64,000 nt of DNA from Pantoea alhagi (GCF_002101395.1 NZ_CP019706.1:62001-126000); one strand, 5' to 3'. Positions 17,742-26,812 are shown, counted from the stretch's first letter. Numbers and translations: made by a program. Notes: generated from the sequence alone by a model not told the origin.

Positions 17742-19391
17742 ATGTTTTGTGTGCAATGTGAGCAAACGATTCGTACTCCGGCGGGCAACGGCTGCGCCTG
17801 GGCGCAGGGGATGTGTGGTAAAACCGCGCAAACGTCCGATTTACAGGATTTGCTGATCGCCGTGTTACAAAGTCTTTCCGCATGGGCTTTGCACGCGCGT
17901 ACCGATAGCATTATCGATCATGAAATCGACAGTTTTGCGCCGCGCGCTTTTTTCTCCACCCTGACCAACGTTAACTTCGACTCCGGTCGCATTATTGATT
18001 ACGCCATTCAGGCGCAACGCTATCGCGATGATTTAAAAGCCCGCTGTGCCGTGCTGGGTCTGGGTGCACCGCAGCATCCGCTAAGCGACCTGAGCCTGAA
18101 TGGCAGCGATGCCGGGGTCTTACAGCAGCAGGCGCACGCGTTTGCGCTAAATGCCGGTGACGATCATGAAGATGTGGTCGGCCTGCGTCTGCTCTGCCTG
18201 TATGGTCTGAAAGGCGCTGCCGCCTATATGGAACATGCGCACGTGCATGGCCGTTACGATAACGAAATCTATCATCAGTATCATCAGATCATGGCATGGC
18301 TCGGCACGCGTCCGAACGAGATCGAGACGCTGCTGGCGGAAGCGATGCATATCGGCAAAATGAACTTCTCTATTATGGCGATGCTGGATGAAGCGCAAAC
18401 CACTACCTACGGCGATCCGCAGCCGGTTAAGGTTAACGTGCGTCCCGTGGCGGGCAAGGCGATCCTGATTTCCGGCCACGATCTGAAAGATCTGCAACTG
18501 CTGCTGGAACAAACCGTCGGCACCGGTATTAATGTCTATACCCACGGCGAAATGCTGCCTGCGCACGGCTATCCCGAGCTGAATAAATATCCTCACCTGG
18601 TGGGTAACTACGGCAGCGGCTGGCAGAACCAGCAAAGCGAGTTTGCCCGTTTCCCTGGCCCGATTGTGATGACCTCCAACTGTATTATCGATCCGAATCC
18701 GGGCGATTATCAGCAGCGTATCTGGACGCGCAGTATTGTTGGCTGGCCGGGCGTAAACCATCTTGATGGCGACGATTTCACCCCGGTGATTGCGCAGGCT
18801 CACACCATGACAGGTTTCCCGTGGAGTGAAATTCCGCATGAAATTACCGTTGGCTTTGGCCGTCGCGTGCTACTGGACGCCTGCGATTCTATTATTGAAC
18901 TCGCTACCCAGAAAAAACTGCGTCACGTTTTCCTGATTGGCGGCTGTGACGGCAGCCGTGACAAACGCAGCTACTATACCGATTTGGCGACGGCAGTGCC
19001 GGATGACTGCCTGATCCTTACGCTCGCCTGTGGTAAATACCGCTTCAATAAGCTTGATTTCGGCACGCTGGAGGGATTACCGCGCCTGCTGGATGTGGGT
19101 CAATGTAATGACAGCTACGCCGCGATCGTCCTGGCGGTCAAGCTGGCGGAGAAACTGAACTGCGGGGTTAACGATCTGCCGCTGTCGCTGATCCTCTCCT
19201 GGTTCGAGCAAAAAGCGATTGTGGTGCTGCTGACATTGCTGGCACTCGGCGTGAAAAATATCCGCACCGGCCCGACCGCACCGGCGTTTCTCACCGATAA
19301 CCTGATTGCCATTCTGGAAAAAGAGTTTGGCATGACGCCAGTTACCACCGTTGAAAACGATCTTGCCGCAATTCTGTCGCCACAGGAGTAA
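17742..19391 (+). CDS. hcp: Hcp, hybrid-cluster protein (NO reductase / S-nitrosylase)
   Basis: Cytoplasmic Fe-S-O hybrid-cluster protein that scavenges NO under anaerobic conditions and drives protein S-nitrosylation. 549 residues (E. coli 550). The N-terminal cluster cysteines follow C-x2-C-x11-C-x6-C (C3, C6, C18, C25 in MFCVQCEQTIRTPAGNGC...). Hybrid-cluster ligands lie in ISGHDLKDL, YTHGEMLPAHGYPEL, VMTSNCIIDP, LIGGCDGSR, LTLACGKYRFN and SWFEQKAIV. hcr follows after three bases. An NsrR-type operator precedes the gene. Identity is certain. Confidence 0.98.
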   Translation: MFCVQCEQTIRTPAGNGCAWAQGMCGKTAQTSDLQDLLIAVLQSLSAWALHARTDSIIDHEIDSFAPRAFFSTLTNVNFDSGRIIDYAIQAQRYRDDLKARCAVLGLGAPQHPLSDLSLNGSDAGVLQQQAHAFALNAGDDHEDVVGLRLLCLYGLKGAAAYMEHAHVHGRYDNEIYHQYHQIMAWLGTRPNEIETLLAEAMHIGKMNFSIMAMLDEAQTTTYGDPQPVKVNVRPVAGKAILISGHDLKDLQLLLEQTVGTGINVYTHGEMLPAHGYPELNKYPHLVGNYGSGWQNQQSEFARFPGPIVMTSNCIIDPNPGDYQQRIWTRSIVGWPGVNHLDGDDFTPVIAQAHTMTGFPWSEIPHEITVGFGRRVLLDACDSIIELATQKKLRHVFLIGGCDGSRDKRSYYTDLATAVPDDCLILTLACGKYRFNKLDFGTLEGLPRLLDVGQCNDSYAAIVLAVKLAEKLNCGVNDLPLSLILSWFEQKAIVVLLTLLALGVKNIRTGPTAPAFLTDNLIAILEKEFGMTPVTTVENDLAAILSPQE

Positions 19392-19394
19392 ACC

Positions 19395-20384
19395 ATGAAC
19401 ACCACCACACTTTGCCCCTGGCGCATGCAGGTTCACCATATTACTCAGGAAACACCGGATGTCTGGACGCTGGCGCTGATCGATCACGATTTTTACCGCT
19501 GGCAGGCAGGCCAGTTTGCGCTGGTACGCATCGGCAACAGCGATGAGGTCCGCGCCTATACTCTCTCTTCGACGCCAGGCCAGAGCCAGTTTATTACCCT
19601 GACGATTCGCTATATTGAGCAGGGTAAAGGTTCCGGCTGGCTTACCCGTCAGGTGAAGCCAGGCGACTATGTCTGGTTATCCGATCCGCAGGGCAACTTC
19701 AGCTGCGAACAGCATCCTGCTTCGCACTATCTGCTGCTGGCGGCGGGCTGCGGCATCACGCCAGTGATGTCAATGGCACGCTGGCTGCACAGCCATCGTC
19801 CGGAAACCGATGTGCATCTGATCTATAGCGTCCGTTCGCCGCAGGATGTAATTTTTGCCGCCGAACTGCAGGCGCTGCGCCCGTGGCTTAAGCTGACAAT
19901 TATTGCTGAGCAGCAGCCGGAAGCGCTGATGCTAAAAGGGCGTCTGACCACAGAAATCCTGGCGCAACAGGTGCCGGATATCGCCCGGCGTACGGTGATG
20001 ATGTGCGGTCCGCAGCCCTATATGGACCTGGCGGAAAACAGCGTTCGCGCGCTGGGCGCGGTCAATGTATTGCGCGAGCAGTTTACCGCCGCCGCGCCTG
20101 ATGACGTCGAGGATAACGGTGTACGTTACCATCTGAGCAGCGCTTCGCATCAGCTACAACATGCGGCGTTTCCGGCGGGCTGGTCGTTGTTGTCAGCGAT
20201 GGAACAGCATAAGCTGCCGGTTGAGGCGGTTTGCCGCGCTGGCGTGTGCGGCTGCTGTAAAACGCGCGTGGTCAGCGGCCAGTATCAGACCAGCAGTACG
20301 GTTGGCCTGACGGAAGAAGAGATCGCGGCAGGCTACGTGCTGGCCTGTAGCTGTCAGCCAGCAGGCAATATCGAACTGGCGTAA
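19395..20384 (+). CDS. hcr: Hcr, NADH oxidoreductase of Hcp
   Basis: Flavoprotein that passes electrons from NADH to Hcp. 329 residues (E. coli 322). The N-terminal FAD domain has the RAYTLSSTPG motif; the NAD-binding domain has LLAAGCGITPVMSMAR and VMMCGPQPYMD; the C-terminal plant-type [2Fe-2S] ferredoxin domain has its ligands in CRAGVCGCCKTRV and VLACSCQP. It lies three bases after hcp, so it is co-transcribed and under the same NsrR site. A 118-base gap with a possible stationary-phase promoter separates it from poxB. Confidence 0.96.
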   Translation: MNTTTLCPWRMQVHHITQETPDVWTLALIDHDFYRWQAGQFALVRIGNSDEVRAYTLSSTPGQSQFITLTIRYIEQGKGSGWLTRQVKPGDYVWLSDPQGNFSCEQHPASHYLLLAAGCGITPVMSMARWLHSHRPETDVHLIYSVRSPQDVIFAAELQALRPWLKLTIIAEQQPEALMLKGRLTTEILAQQVPDIARRTVMMCGPQPYMDLAENSVRALGAVNVLREQFTAAAPDDVEDNGVRYHLSSASHQLQHAAFPAGWSLLSAMEQHKLPVEAVCRAGVCGCCKTRVVSGQYQTSSTVGLTEEEIAAGYVLACSCQPAGNIELA

Positions 20385-20430
20385 TGCCCCGGAAATACCT
20401 GGTTTCATCGTGGTTCCCCCGCTTTGCGTG

Positions 20431-20444
20431 GTGTTGACTAGACT
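20431..20444 (+). promoter_or_regulatory. Candidate RpoS-type -10 of poxB
   Basis: CTAGACT at 20438-20444 resembles the sigma-S -10 (CTAYACT, with the -13 C). It lies 59 bases before poxB, which is RpoS-dependent in E. coli. The call rests only on motif and position. Confidence 0.4.
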
Positions 20445-20502
20445 TTTTATCGTCTGACATCTCGCCATCGGGATGATGGGTCAACCACAGTAAGGAACCA
20501 CT

Positions 20503-22224
20503 ATGAAGCAAACCGTTGCGGCGCTACTGGCAAAAACGCTGGAAAGCGCCGGTGTAAAACGCATTTGGGGAGTCACCGGGGATTCCCTTAACGGGCTGAG
20601 CGATAGCCTGAATCGCATGGGCACCATTGAATGGATGCCCACACGTCATGAAGAGGTCGCCGCTTTTGCCGCTGGCGCCGAGGCGCAGATCAGCGGCGAA
20701 CTGGCGGTCTGTGCAGGCTCATGCGGGCCAGGCAACCTGCATTTGATTAACGGCCTGTTTGACTGTCATCGCAATCATGTGCCGGTGCTGGCAATCGCCG
20801 CCCATATTCCTTCAAGCGAAATCGGCAGCGGTTATTTTCAGGAAACCCACCCTCAGGAACTTTTCCGGGAATGCAGCCATTACTGCGAGCTGATCTCCAA
20901 TCCGGAACAGCTGCCGCAGGTACTGGGCATTGCCATGCGTAAGGCCATTCTTAATCGCGGCGTTTCAGTGATTGTACTGCCTGGCGATATCGCGCTGAAG
21001 CCCGCGCCGGAACAGGCGTCATCCACCTGGTACTCACCTCAGCAGCCGGTTATCCAGCCTGCAGAGCCCGAACTGGATAAGCTGGCCGCCCTGCTAAACA
21101 GTGCGCAAAATATCACGCTGATGTGCGGCAGCGGCTGCGCAGGCGCGCATCAACAGGTTGTTGAACTGGCCGCTACGCTAAAAGCGCCGGTGGTTCATGC
21201 CCTGCGCGGCAAAGAGCATATTGAGTATGACAACCCTTACAGCGTCGGCATGACCGGGCTGATCGGCTTCTCATCAGGCTATCACGCCATGATGAATGCC
21301 GACACGCTGTTGCTGCTGGGTACACAATTCCCCTATCGCGCCTTCTATCCTGAAAAAGCGCAGATTATTCAGCTGGATATTAATCCTGGCAGCATCGGCG
21401 CGCACTCCCATGTGGATATGGCGCTGGTCGGCGACGTGAAAGCGACGCTGTCAGCCCTGCTGCCGCGCTTGCAAAACAAACAGGATCGCGCCTTTCTTGA
21501 TAACGCACTGGAGCATTACGCCAACGCCCGCAAAGATCTGGACGATCTGGCGAAGCCCAATGATAAACAGGCCATCCATCCGCAATATCTGGCACAACGA
21601 CTCAGCCATTTTGCACGCGAGGATGCGATTTTTACCTGCGATGTGGGAACGCCGACGGTATGGGCGGCGCGCTATCTGGCAATGAATGGCAAACGCCGCC
21701 TGCTGGGCTCGTTTAATCATGGCTCAATGGCTAACGCCATGCCGCAGGCGCTGGGCGCTCAGGCGCTGGACAGGGATCGCCAGGTAGTGGCGATGTGCGG
21801 CGATGGCGGTTTCAGTATGTTAATGGGCGACTTTATTTCCGTCGCGCAGCTTAAACTGCCGGTTAAGCTGGTGGTATTTAATAACAGCGTGCTGGGCTTT
21901 GTGGCAATGGAGATGAAGGCGGGCGGCTACCTGACCGACGGCACCGATTTGCACAATCCCGATTTTGCCGCCATTGCCAACGCCTGTGGGGTAAAAGGCA
22001 TTCGGGTGGATAAAGCCTCGGAGCTGGACAGCGCGATTGAAGAAGCCTTTGCCCATGATGGCCCTGTGCTGCTTGATGTCATCACTGCCAAAGAGGAGCT
22101 GGCGATGCCGCCACAGATCAAAATGGAGCAGGCAAAAGGCTTTAGCCTCTATATGCTGCGCGCCATTATTAACGGTCGTGGCGACGAAGTGGTCGAGCTG
22201 GCAAAAACCAACTGGCTACGGTAA
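20503..22224 (+). CDS. poxB: PoxB, pyruvate dehydrogenase (quinone)
   Basis: Peripheral membrane ThDP- and FAD-dependent enzyme that decarboxylates pyruvate to acetate and CO2 and passes electrons to ubiquinone; it is used in stationary phase. 573 residues (E. coli 572). The catalytic Glu lies in TRHEEVAAFAAGAEAQ; the ThDP motif is CGDGGFSMLMGDFISVAQLKLPVKLVVFNN; the C-terminal stretch (MEQAKGFSLYMLRAIINGRGDEVVELAKTNWLR) is the lipid-binding tail that activates the enzyme at the membrane. It ends in a strong terminator placed only 13 bases before the ltaE start. Confidence 0.98.
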   Translation: MKQTVAALLAKTLESAGVKRIWGVTGDSLNGLSDSLNRMGTIEWMPTRHEEVAAFAAGAEAQISGELAVCAGSCGPGNLHLINGLFDCHRNHVPVLAIAAHIPSSEIGSGYFQETHPQELFRECSHYCELISNPEQLPQVLGIAMRKAILNRGVSVIVLPGDIALKPAPEQASSTWYSPQQPVIQPAEPELDKLAALLNSAQNITLMCGSGCAGAHQQVVELAATLKAPVVHALRGKEHIEYDNPYSVGMTGLIGFSSGYHAMMNADTLLLLGTQFPYRAFYPEKAQIIQLDINPGSIGAHSHVDMALVGDVKATLSALLPRLQNKQDRAFLDNALEHYANARKDLDDLAKPNDKQAIHPQYLAQRLSHFAREDAIFTCDVGTPTVWAARYLAMNGKRRLLGSFNHGSMANAMPQALGAQALDRDRQVVAMCGDGGFSMLMGDFISVAQLKLPVKLVVFNNSVLGFVAMEMKAGGYLTDGTDLHNPDFAAIANACGVKGIRVDKASELDSAIEEAFAHDGPVLLDVITAKEELAMPPQIKMEQAKGFSLYMLRAIINGRGDEVVELAKTNWLR

Positions 22225-22241
22225 AACATTAATGACTTTTT

Positions 22242-22267
22242 ACGGGCACACAGGTGCCCGTTTTTTT
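22242..22267 (+). terminator. Rho-independent terminator of poxB
   Basis: ACGGGCAC (22242-22249) and GTGCCCGT (22254-22261) close a four-base loop and are followed by T-run bases to 22267. The ltaE ribosome-binding site AAGGAG starts at the next base, so ltaE expression depends on read-through or a promoter inside poxB. Confidence 0.92.
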
Positions 22268-22280
22268 AAGGAGCCCCTTA

Positions 22281-23282
22281 GTGATAGATCTACGTAGCGA
22301 TACCGTCACCCGCCCATCACCAGCAATGCTGTCGGCCATGGTCTCTGCCCGTACCGGCGACGACGTTTACGGTGACGACCCCACCGTAAACGCGCTGGAG
22401 GCGGAAGCCGCACAGCTGAGCGGCAAACAGGCCGCACTGTTTTTACCTACCGGCACGCAGGCCAACCTGGTCGCCCTGCTTACCCATTGCCAGCGCGGCG
22501 ACGAATATATCGTTGGTCAGCAGGCACATAATTATAAATATGAAGCAGGTGGCGCGGCGGTACTGGGCAGCATTCAGCCTCAGCCACTGGAGGCTGCGGA
22601 AGATGGCTCGCTACCGCTGGATAAGGTTGCGGCAGTCATTAAGCCTGACGACATTCACTTTGCCCGCACGCGCCTGTTAAGCCTGGAAAATACCTTTGGC
22701 GGCAAAGTTTTGCCCGTGGGTTATCTGGCCGAGGCATGGCGCTTTACACGCGAGCATCAGCTGGCGCTGCACATTGATGGCGCCCGCATCTTCAACGCCG
22801 CCGTGGCGCTTGATCTGCCGCTGGAATCCCTTGCCCGCTATTGCGATACGTTAACGATCTGCCTGTCGAAAGGATTAGGCGCGCCGGTGGGTTCGCTGCT
22901 GTGCGGCGATGCGCAATATATTCAACAGGCGCGGCGCTGGCGTAAAATGACCGGCGGCGGCATGCGCCAGGCGGGCATTTTGGCTGCGGCCGGACTGTAT
23001 GCGCTGGAAAATAATGTGATGCGCCTTAAAGAGGATCACGATAACGCCCGTTGGCTGGCGGAGCAGCTGGGCGAACTGGATATTAACGTCAGCCAGCATA
23101 CCAATATGGTTTTCGCCCAGCTGCCGCCAGAGCAGGCTGCGCCGTTAAAGGCCTGGATGCAGGCGCGCAATATTCTGCTGTCAGCGGGGCCGGTTACGCG
23201 ACTGGTTACCCACCTGGATGTGGATCGCGCCGCCCTGCAGCAGGTAGTAAAACAGTGGAAAGCCTTTCTCGTCGCCCGATAA
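22281..23282 (+). CDS. ltaE: LtaE, low-specificity L-threonine aldolase
   Basis: PLP enzyme that cleaves L-threonine and L-allo-threonine to glycine and acetaldehyde. 333 residues, equal to E. coli. The start is GTG at 22281 (VIDLRSDTVTRPS), chosen because AAGGAG lies 7 bases upstream and the family begins (M)IDLRSDTVT; an ATG at 22254 lies inside the poxB terminator. The PLP lysine is in TICLSKGLGAPVGS, with the substrate-binding HIDGARIFNA upstream. ltaE and amiD converge, 22 bases apart. The E. coli neighbours ybjT and ybjS are absent. Confidence 0.96.
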   Translation: MIDLRSDTVTRPSPAMLSAMVSARTGDDVYGDDPTVNALEAEAAQLSGKQAALFLPTGTQANLVALLTHCQRGDEYIVGQQAHNYKYEAGGAAVLGSIQPQPLEAAEDGSLPLDKVAAVIKPDDIHFARTRLLSLENTFGGKVLPVGYLAEAWRFTREHQLALHIDGARIFNAAVALDLPLESLARYCDTLTICLSKGLGAPVGSLLCGDAQYIQQARRWRKMTGGGMRQAGILAAAGLYALENNVMRLKEDHDNARWLAEQLGELDINVSQHTNMVFAQLPPEQAAPLKAWMQARNILLSAGPVTRLVTHLDVDRAALQQVVKQWKAFLVAR

Positions 23283-23304
23283 GCGCCAGTCACCCACGAT
23301 CGCC

Positions 23305-24123
23305 TCAGCGCCCATACTTCTCTACCAGCGCCTGGGCGATCGCCCACGTTTCCGCATCAGCCTGCCCGGAATAGCTGGCGGGTCGGAAATGCATCTGAAA
23401 TGCCGCGATCAGCTTTTGCTGCTGCGCGGGCGTCACCGCCGCGTTAACCTCATAACCATAGCGCGCCAGCAGATCAAGCAACTTATCCTGCGCCACCGGC
23501 TGCAGGCGATCGTGCCCCTGTAAGAGCTCTTCTACCCGCTGCGGATCCGGCCAGGCACCAATACCCTGCGCGGCCAGCTGCGCCCAGGGAAATCGCGGTC
23601 CCGGATCCTGCTTGCGTTGCGGCGCAATATCGCTGTGTCCGACAATGTTTTGCGGCTGAATATGATAACGACTGATTAAATCGTGCAGCAGCGGCAGCAG
23701 AGCGGCAATTTGCGCGGGGGCAAAGGGATAAAACTGCCGCCCCTGCGCCGTCAGGCGATAACCGGGATTGACCAGTTCAATGCCTACAGAGGTATCGTTA
23801 AGACGCGTGGCGCCGCGCCAGTAGCTTGGCCCTGCATGCCACGCCAGTTCATGTTCCGGCACCAGCTGCCAGATAAGCGGTGTACCACGGTGCAGCGGCG
23901 GCTGAGCCGGGATCAGATAATGCACGCTCACCTCTTTATCAGTAAGCGTCGTCAGCGAAGAAGAGAAATCCTCCGCCGTATAATGAATCACAATCGCCTT
24001 TACGCGGGGCCGGGCACCCTGCGCCGCCAGACGGGTATCCACGCTATAGCCCTGACGCTGCTCAAGGCCCGACGTACAGCCAGCTAACAGCAGCGTCAAA
24101 AGCAGCGCTAAATAAGCTTTCAC
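23305..24123 (-). CDS. amiD: AmiD, lipoprotein N-acetylmuramoyl-L-alanine amidase
   Basis: Zinc amidase anchored in the outer membrane that splits the bond between MurNAc (or anhydroMurNAc) and L-Ala in peptidoglycan. 272 residues (E. coli 276). The lipoprotein signal MKAYLALLLTLLLAGC puts the lipidated Cys at about residue 16. The Amidase_2 zinc ligands lie in VIHYTAEDFSS and the HSDIAPQRKQDPGPRFPW stretch; a C-terminal peptidoglycan-binding domain follows. The start is GTG, overlapping the ybjQ stop in GTGA, so translation is coupled to ybjQ. Confidence 0.95.
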   Translation of the reverse strand: MKAYLALLLTLLLAGCTSGLEQRQGYSVDTRLAAQGARPRVKAIVIHYTAEDFSSSLTTLTDKEVSVHYLIPAQPPLHRGTPLIWQLVPEHELAWHAGPSYWRGATRLNDTSVGIELVNPGYRLTAQGRQFYPFAPAQIAALLPLLHDLISRYHIQPQNIVGHSDIAPQRKQDPGPRFPWAQLAAQGIGAWPDPQRVEELLQGHDRLQPVAQDKLLDLLARYGYEVNAAVTPAQQQKLIAAFQMHFRPASYSGQADAETWAIAQALVEKYGR

Positions 24124-24440
24124 CGCGTTTTAACTGCCGTACCGCTGACGCTGACCATCAGCATGCTGCTGTCTTTGCCCACGGTTTCATAATCAATGTC
24201 GATACCGACCACCGCATTCGCACCCAGCGCTTTCGCCTGCGCCTCCAGTTCTGCAAAAGCAATCTCACGCGCCTTACGCAACTCTTTTTCATATGCGCCG
24301 GAACGGCCGCCAACAATATCGCGGATGCCGGCAAAGAAATCGCGGAAAATATTCGCGCCAAGAATGGCTTCGCCGGTGACGACGCCGCAATACTCAGTAA
24401 TCGTTTGTCCTTCCAGCGTTGGCGTAGTGGTTAATTTCAT
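24120..24440 (-). CDS. ybjQ: YbjQ, UPF0145 family protein
   Basis: Small cytoplasmic protein of the YbjQ/UPF0145 family (a pentameric heavy-metal-binding-like fold); its function is unknown. 106 residues, nearly identical to E. coli YbjQ, with the conserved EYCGVVTGEAILGANIFRDFFAGIRDIVGGRSGAYEKEL and VGIDIDYETVG. Two in-frame ATGs exist (24446 and 24440). GGAG touches the first and lies six bases from the second, so the second (MKLTTTPTLEG) is the better start. Its last codon overlaps the amiD start by four bases, as a two-gene operon. Confidence 0.93.
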   Translation of the reverse strand: MKLTTTPTLEGQTITEYCGVVTGEAILGANIFRDFFAGIRDIVGGRSGAYEKELRKAREIAFAELEAQAKALGANAVVGIDIDYETVGKDSSMLMVSVSGTAVKTR

Positions 24441-24548
24441 GCTCATCTCCTTTTCTGATTCAGCGATAGTTTAGCCCGTGCAGCTAAAAAGCGCGGCTAT
24501 ACTTTATGCTAAAACAAAGCGTTACCCGTTGACCATAAGGAAAATGAG

Positions 24549-25091
24549 ATGAAAAACAAAGCGTTTGCCGCCCTGCTGCCGGCTGTTCTGCTGCTAAGCG
24601 CCTGTACTACCGTAGAACCTGCCTATAAAGATATCGGTACACGCCTGGCCGCCTGTGTGGATGGCGGACCGGATACGGTAGCGCAAAAATTTTATGATCT
24701 CCGTACCGCTCAGCCCACCCAGGGCCTGCCGGACACGCAATTGCTGGCGCGCTACCGCCCCTACCTGAGTGAAAAACTTTATCAAAGCCTGCTGAAAGCC
24801 AATGCGCAAAGCAATAAGCCAGCCGAATGGCGTCAGGGCGATCTTTTTTCCAGCCTGGCACAGGGTCCTGACCACGCCGAAGTGGCCGATGCGTCGCGCA
24901 TCCCCAATACCGATGCACGCAATATTCCGCTACGCGTTGAGCTGACGCGCGAAGGCGATAAAAACGTAAGCTGGCAGGATGAGGTCCTGATGGTACGCGA
25001 AGGCACCTGCTGGACGGTGGATGATGTGCGTTACATGGCTAACTGGCAGCGTCCTGGCGGTGGTGCCTTAAGCCAGGTGCTGGAACAATAA
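24549..25091 (+). CDS. ybjP: YbjP, DUF3828 lipoprotein
   Basis: Predicted lipoprotein of unknown function. 180 residues (E. coli 171). The signal MKNKAFAALLPAVLLLSAC ends in a lipobox with Cys at residue 19. Conserved blocks are TTVEPAYKD, CVDGGPDTVAQKFYD, RYRPYLSEKL, IPNTDARNIPLRVEL and WQDEVLMVREGTCWTVDDVRY. It is divergent from ybjQ and upstream of the art operon. Recent structures reported for other bacteria place YbjP with TolC; I cannot judge that here. Confidence 0.93.
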   Translation: MKNKAFAALLPAVLLLSACTTVEPAYKDIGTRLAACVDGGPDTVAQKFYDLRTAQPTQGLPDTQLLARYRPYLSEKLYQSLLKANAQSNKPAEWRQGDLFSSLAQGPDHAEVADASRIPNTDARNIPLRVELTREGDKNVSWQDEVLMVREGTCWTVDDVRYMANWQRPGGGALSQVLEQ

Positions 25092-25127
25092 ATCTGCCTC
25101 GTCAGGCGATCATCATTAATCTTTATG

Positions 25128-25155
25128 CATAGCGCCGCAGGCGTGCGGTGCTATG
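25128..25155 (+). terminator. Stem-loop after ybjP
   Basis: CATAGC-g-CCGC pairs with GCGG-t-GCTATG around a six-base loop. It lies 37 bases after the ybjP stop but lacks a T-run, so it is a weak terminator or an mRNA 3'-end stabiliser. Confidence 0.5.
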
Positions 25156-25273
25156 GTTATCCGACCAGGCCAGAAACTTCCTGCTTATTCACCCCTTCTG
25201 CGTTACATGCCAGGATCATGTGCTACGCTTTAGGCATTCCGCTACTCATTAATAAATTTTAACGCACAATGAT

Positions 25274-25287
25274 TGCATAACTATGCT
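25274..25287. promoter_or_regulatory. ArgR-box-like palindrome upstream of artP
   Basis: TGCATAACTATGCT resembles the ARG box TGAATwwwwATTCA (TGnAT....ATnCA). It lies 47 bases before artP. An almost identical 14-base sequence precedes artJ. ArgR control of art genes is known in E. coli; the site assignment is tentative. Confidence 0.5.
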
Positions 25288-25333
25288 GTGAGCGTTAATA
25301 TTTGCCGCATCAATTGCTATTCATTTTTGGCGC

Positions 25334-26062
25334 ATGAGTATTCAACTTAACGGTATAAATTGCTTTTATGGCGCCCAGCAGGCGCTGTTCGATATCCAGC
25401 TAACGTGTCCGGAAGGCGAAACGCTGGTGCTGTTGGGTCCCAGCGGCGCCGGTAAAAGCTCGCTCCTGCGCGTACTTAATCTGCTTGAAATGCCGCGTTC
25501 CGGTACGCTCAGTATCGCTGGTCATGATTTTGATTTCAGCAAAAAGCCCGGCGATGACGCAATCCGCGAGCTGCGACAGAACGTAGGCATGGTGTTTCAG
25601 CAATATAATCTCTGGCCGCACCTGACGGTTAAACAGAATCTGATCGAAGCGCCCTGTCGCGTGCTGGGGCTGTCGAAAGAGCAGGCCCACCAGCGTGCCG
25701 ATAAGCTGCTGGAGCGTTTGCGCCTGACACCGCACGCCGATCGTTTTCCGCTACAGCTTTCCGGTGGTCAGCAACAGCGCGTAGCCATTGCCCGCGCGCT
25801 GATGATGGAGCCGGCGGTGCTGCTGTTTGATGAGCCTACCGCCGCGCTCGATCCGGAAATCACCGCGCAGATCGTCAGCATTATTCGTGAACTGGCACAA
25901 ACCAAAATCACTCAGGTCATCGTTACCCACGAGGTTGAAGTTGCGCGTAAAACCGCCAGCCGCGTGGTGTATATGGAAAATGGCTATATTGTTGAACAGG
26001 GTGATGCCAGCCGATTTACACAGCCGCAAACCGAGGCGTTTGCAAATTATCTCTCGCACTGA
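25334..26062 (+). CDS. artP: ArtP, ATPase of the arginine ABC importer
   Basis: Cytoplasmic ATPase of the ArtPIQM-ArtJ high-affinity arginine importer. 242 residues, the E. coli length. Walker A is LLGPSGAGKSS, the Q-loop region is VGMVFQQYNLWPHLTV, the signature is LSGGQQQRVAIARALM, Walker B is VLLFDEPTAALDP and the H-loop is IVTHEVEVA. The ribosome-binding site is poor (no purine run within 12 bases of ATG). It heads artP-artI-artQ-artM, with 14, 4 and -1 base gaps. An ArgR-like palindrome lies in the 242-base leader. Confidence 0.97.
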   Translation: MSIQLNGINCFYGAQQALFDIQLTCPEGETLVLLGPSGAGKSSLLRVLNLLEMPRSGTLSIAGHDFDFSKKPGDDAIRELRQNVGMVFQQYNLWPHLTVKQNLIEAPCRVLGLSKEQAHQRADKLLERLRLTPHADRFPLQLSGGQQQRVAIARALMMEPAVLLFDEPTAALDPEITAQIVSIIRELAQTKITQVIVTHEVEVARKTASRVVYMENGYIVEQGDASRFTQPQTEAFANYLSH

Positions 26063-26076
26063 GTAAGGCCATAAAG

Positions 26077-26808
26077 ATGAAAAAAATCGTTCTTGCTGCT
26101 CTGTTAGCCGGTATCAGCCTGAGTGCCTCTGCCGCCGAAACCATTCGTTTTGCTACCGAAGCCTCTTACCCTCCGTTTGAGTTTGTTGATAGCAATAACA
26201 AAATTATGGGCTTTGATGTCGATCTGGCTAACGCGCTGTGCAAAGAGATGAATGCCACCTGTACCTTCACCAATCAGGCGTTTGATAGCCTGATCCCCAG
26301 CCTGAAATTCCGCCGTTTCGATGCGGTAATGGCCGGAATGGATATTACCCCTGAACGTGAAAAACAGGTGCTGTTCAGCAAGCCTTACTATGATAACTCG
26401 GCGCTGTTTATTGCGCAGAAAGATAAGGTTACCGATGTCGCGGCGCTGAAAGGCAAGCGTGTTGGCGTTCAGAATGGCACCACGCACCAGAAATACCTGA
26501 TGGACAAGCACAGCGAAATTACCACTGTGCCCTATGACAGCTATCAAAACGCGATTCTCGACCTGAAGAATGGACGTATCGATGCGGTATTTGGCGATAC
26601 GGCCGTGGTGAACGAGTGGCTGAAACAAAACCAGAACCTGACGGCGGTCGGTGAGAAAGTCACAGATAAAGCCTATTTCGGCACCGGTCTGGGCATTGCG
26701 GTGCGTCAGGGTAACAGCGCGCTGCAGCAAAAATTCAATGCCGCGCTGGATAAAGTCAAAGCTGACGGCACCTACCAAACCATCTACAGCAAATGGTTCC
26801 AGCAGTAA
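26077..26808 (+). CDS. artI: ArtI, periplasmic amino-acid-binding protein of the art operon
   Basis: Family 3 solute-binding protein in the arginine transport operon; in E. coli its own ligand is not settled. 243 residues. The first 19 residues (MKKIVLAALLAGISLSASA) are a signal peptide. The cluster signature is GFDVDLANALCKEM, and ligand-pocket stretches are YPPFEF, AGMDITPERE and FGDTAVVNEWL. It is a clear paralogue of artJ 2.3 kb downstream, with long identical stretches (SYQNAILDLKNGR, FGDTAVVNEWLK, YFGTGLGIAVR). Confidence 0.95.
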   Translation: MKKIVLAALLAGISLSASAAETIRFATEASYPPFEFVDSNNKIMGFDVDLANALCKEMNATCTFTNQAFDSLIPSLKFRRFDAVMAGMDITPEREKQVLFSKPYYDNSALFIAQKDKVTDVAALKGKRVGVQNGTTHQKYLMDKHSEITTVPYDSYQNAILDLKNGRIDAVFGDTAVVNEWLKQNQNLTAVGEKVTDKAYFGTGLGIAVRQGNSALQQKFNAALDKVKADGTYQTIYSKWFQQ

Positions 26809-26812
26809 TTAA

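Noticed and set aside
22254..22280. ATG start for ltaE at 22254
   Set aside because: It lies inside the poxB terminator stem without a ribosome-binding site; the GTG at 22281 gives the conserved family N-terminus.
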